A stretch of 64,000 bases of DNA, from NCBI GenBank assembly GCA_966212505.1, contig CBIHRS010000010.1:1-64000 (forward strand), in the 5' to 3' direction. Made by a program: the position numbers and the translations under genes. This document shows positions 63,891 through 64,000 of this stretch, piece by piece; within the stretch, counting starts at the first letter, position 1, and every line of letters begins with the position of its first letter. Source of the DNA: CAMLIZ01 sp966212505 (GTDB taxonomy: Bacteria; Pseudomonadota; Gammaproteobacteria; Burkholderiales; Burkholderiaceae_C). Under the pieces are notes generated by a model. It was not told the DNA's origin. It was given only the letters and a program-made list of their open reading frames with translations, and searched no databases.

Positions 63891-64000
63891 GCGAGCTCTC
63901 TGGATGAAGTCTTTGGAGACTTATCGGAGCCCGCACTCACATATGCATCCCCCCTTTGGGGGAAACCGGCGTGAGGATTTGTCGCTCAGCGGGTGGTCGA
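63891..64000 (-). promoter_or_regulatory. Upstream region of chemotaxis operon
   Basis: The region holds a perfect inverted repeat AAGTCT-TTGG-AGACTT (63,907-63,922), close before the GTG start, and a second GC palindrome CCCCCTTTGGGGG (63,950-63,962). A CCGATAA on the minus strand (about 63,920-63,932) faintly resembles a sigma-28 minus-10 box, but no matching minus-35 is present at the correct distance. Confidence 0.35.

Noticed and set aside
63920..63945. Sigma-28 promoter for the che operon
   Set aside because: A CCGATAA resembles the minus-10 element but no TAAA-type minus-35 lies at the required distance.
1..64000. tRNA or rRNA genes and IS elements
   Set aside because: I saw no cloverleaf-like or rRNA-like sequence and no transposase frame or terminal repeats with target duplications; the only mobile structure is the cassette array.

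Overview
The window is high-GC bacterial chromosome with densely packed genes and strongly GC3-biased codons. Gene content points to a betaproteobacterium of the order Burkholderiales, in the broad Rubrivivax/Leptothrix/Methylibium-type neighbourhood: a cobalamin-dependent ribonucleotide reductase, a TonB-ExbB-ExbD-ExbD operon, an aminobenzoyl-CoA-type aromatic cluster, Liv-type transporter parts and a large chemotaxis operon. This placement is inference from gene families; no rRNA or tRNA gene was seen.

Bases 1-2.4 kb are unlike the rest. They hold a mobile integron gene-cassette array read on the minus strand: three complete attC sites (391-468, 895-963, 1543-1620), a degenerate one at the window edge, and four small cassette genes of unknown function. 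Three of these genes end at a TAA supplied by the attC itself. No integrase gene is visible. From 2.5 to 5.1 kb lies a minus-strand operon of a LiaF-like membrane protein, a LytS-type histidine kinase and a LytTR response regulator. From 5.2 to 9.4 kb there is a run of exported proteins of mostly unknown role. From 9.5 to 20 kb come housekeeping and accessory enzymes: flavin monooxygenase, GST, methyltransferases, class II ribonucleotide reductase, a DGC zinc protein, a 2-hydroxyacid dehydrogenase, arylamine N-acetyltransferase and a ketopantoate reductase-like enzyme.

From 20.3 to 24.2 kb a plus-strand operon encodes TonB, ExbB, two ExbD proteins and a TPR protein. It is followed by MarR, aldo/keto reductase, LysR and PilZ genes. 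From 27.1 to 32.2 kb a minus-strand operon encodes a fused flavin monooxygenase/Old-Yellow-Enzyme reductase of the 2-aminobenzoyl-CoA monooxygenase/reductase type, plus an SDR, an enoyl-CoA hydratase and an acyl-CoA dehydrogenase. A divergent metallo-beta-lactamase-fold gene stands beside it. This looks like the ring-attack and beta-oxidation part of a CoA-thioester aromatic pathway, without its CoA ligase in the window.

From 33 to 50 kb is a mosaic of regulators paired with their likely targets: OmpR-type two-component pair, MarR/thioesterase with a clear inverted-repeat operator, GlxA-type AraC/dienelactone hydrolase, and GntR/amidase with operators. Among them are a serine hydrolase, a Mn exporter-like protein, a glyoxalase, a PaiB-like protein and orphan LivK- and LivM-like transporter pieces.

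From 50.9 to 63.9 kb one long minus-strand chemotaxis operon runs: MCP-like protein, CheY, STAS protein, CheA, MCP, CheW, MCP, MCP, CheR, CheD, CheB. The order resembles the second chemotaxis cluster of Pseudomonas aeruginosa, with extra parts. CheA carries an unusual two-motif insert resembling the MshEN cyclic-di-GMP-binding fold. One MCP has a tandem duplication of a 91-residue HAMP-like unit, two MCP genes share about 420 bp of apparently identical DNA, and three receptors end in aromatic-x-x-aromatic tails that could tether CheR or CheB.
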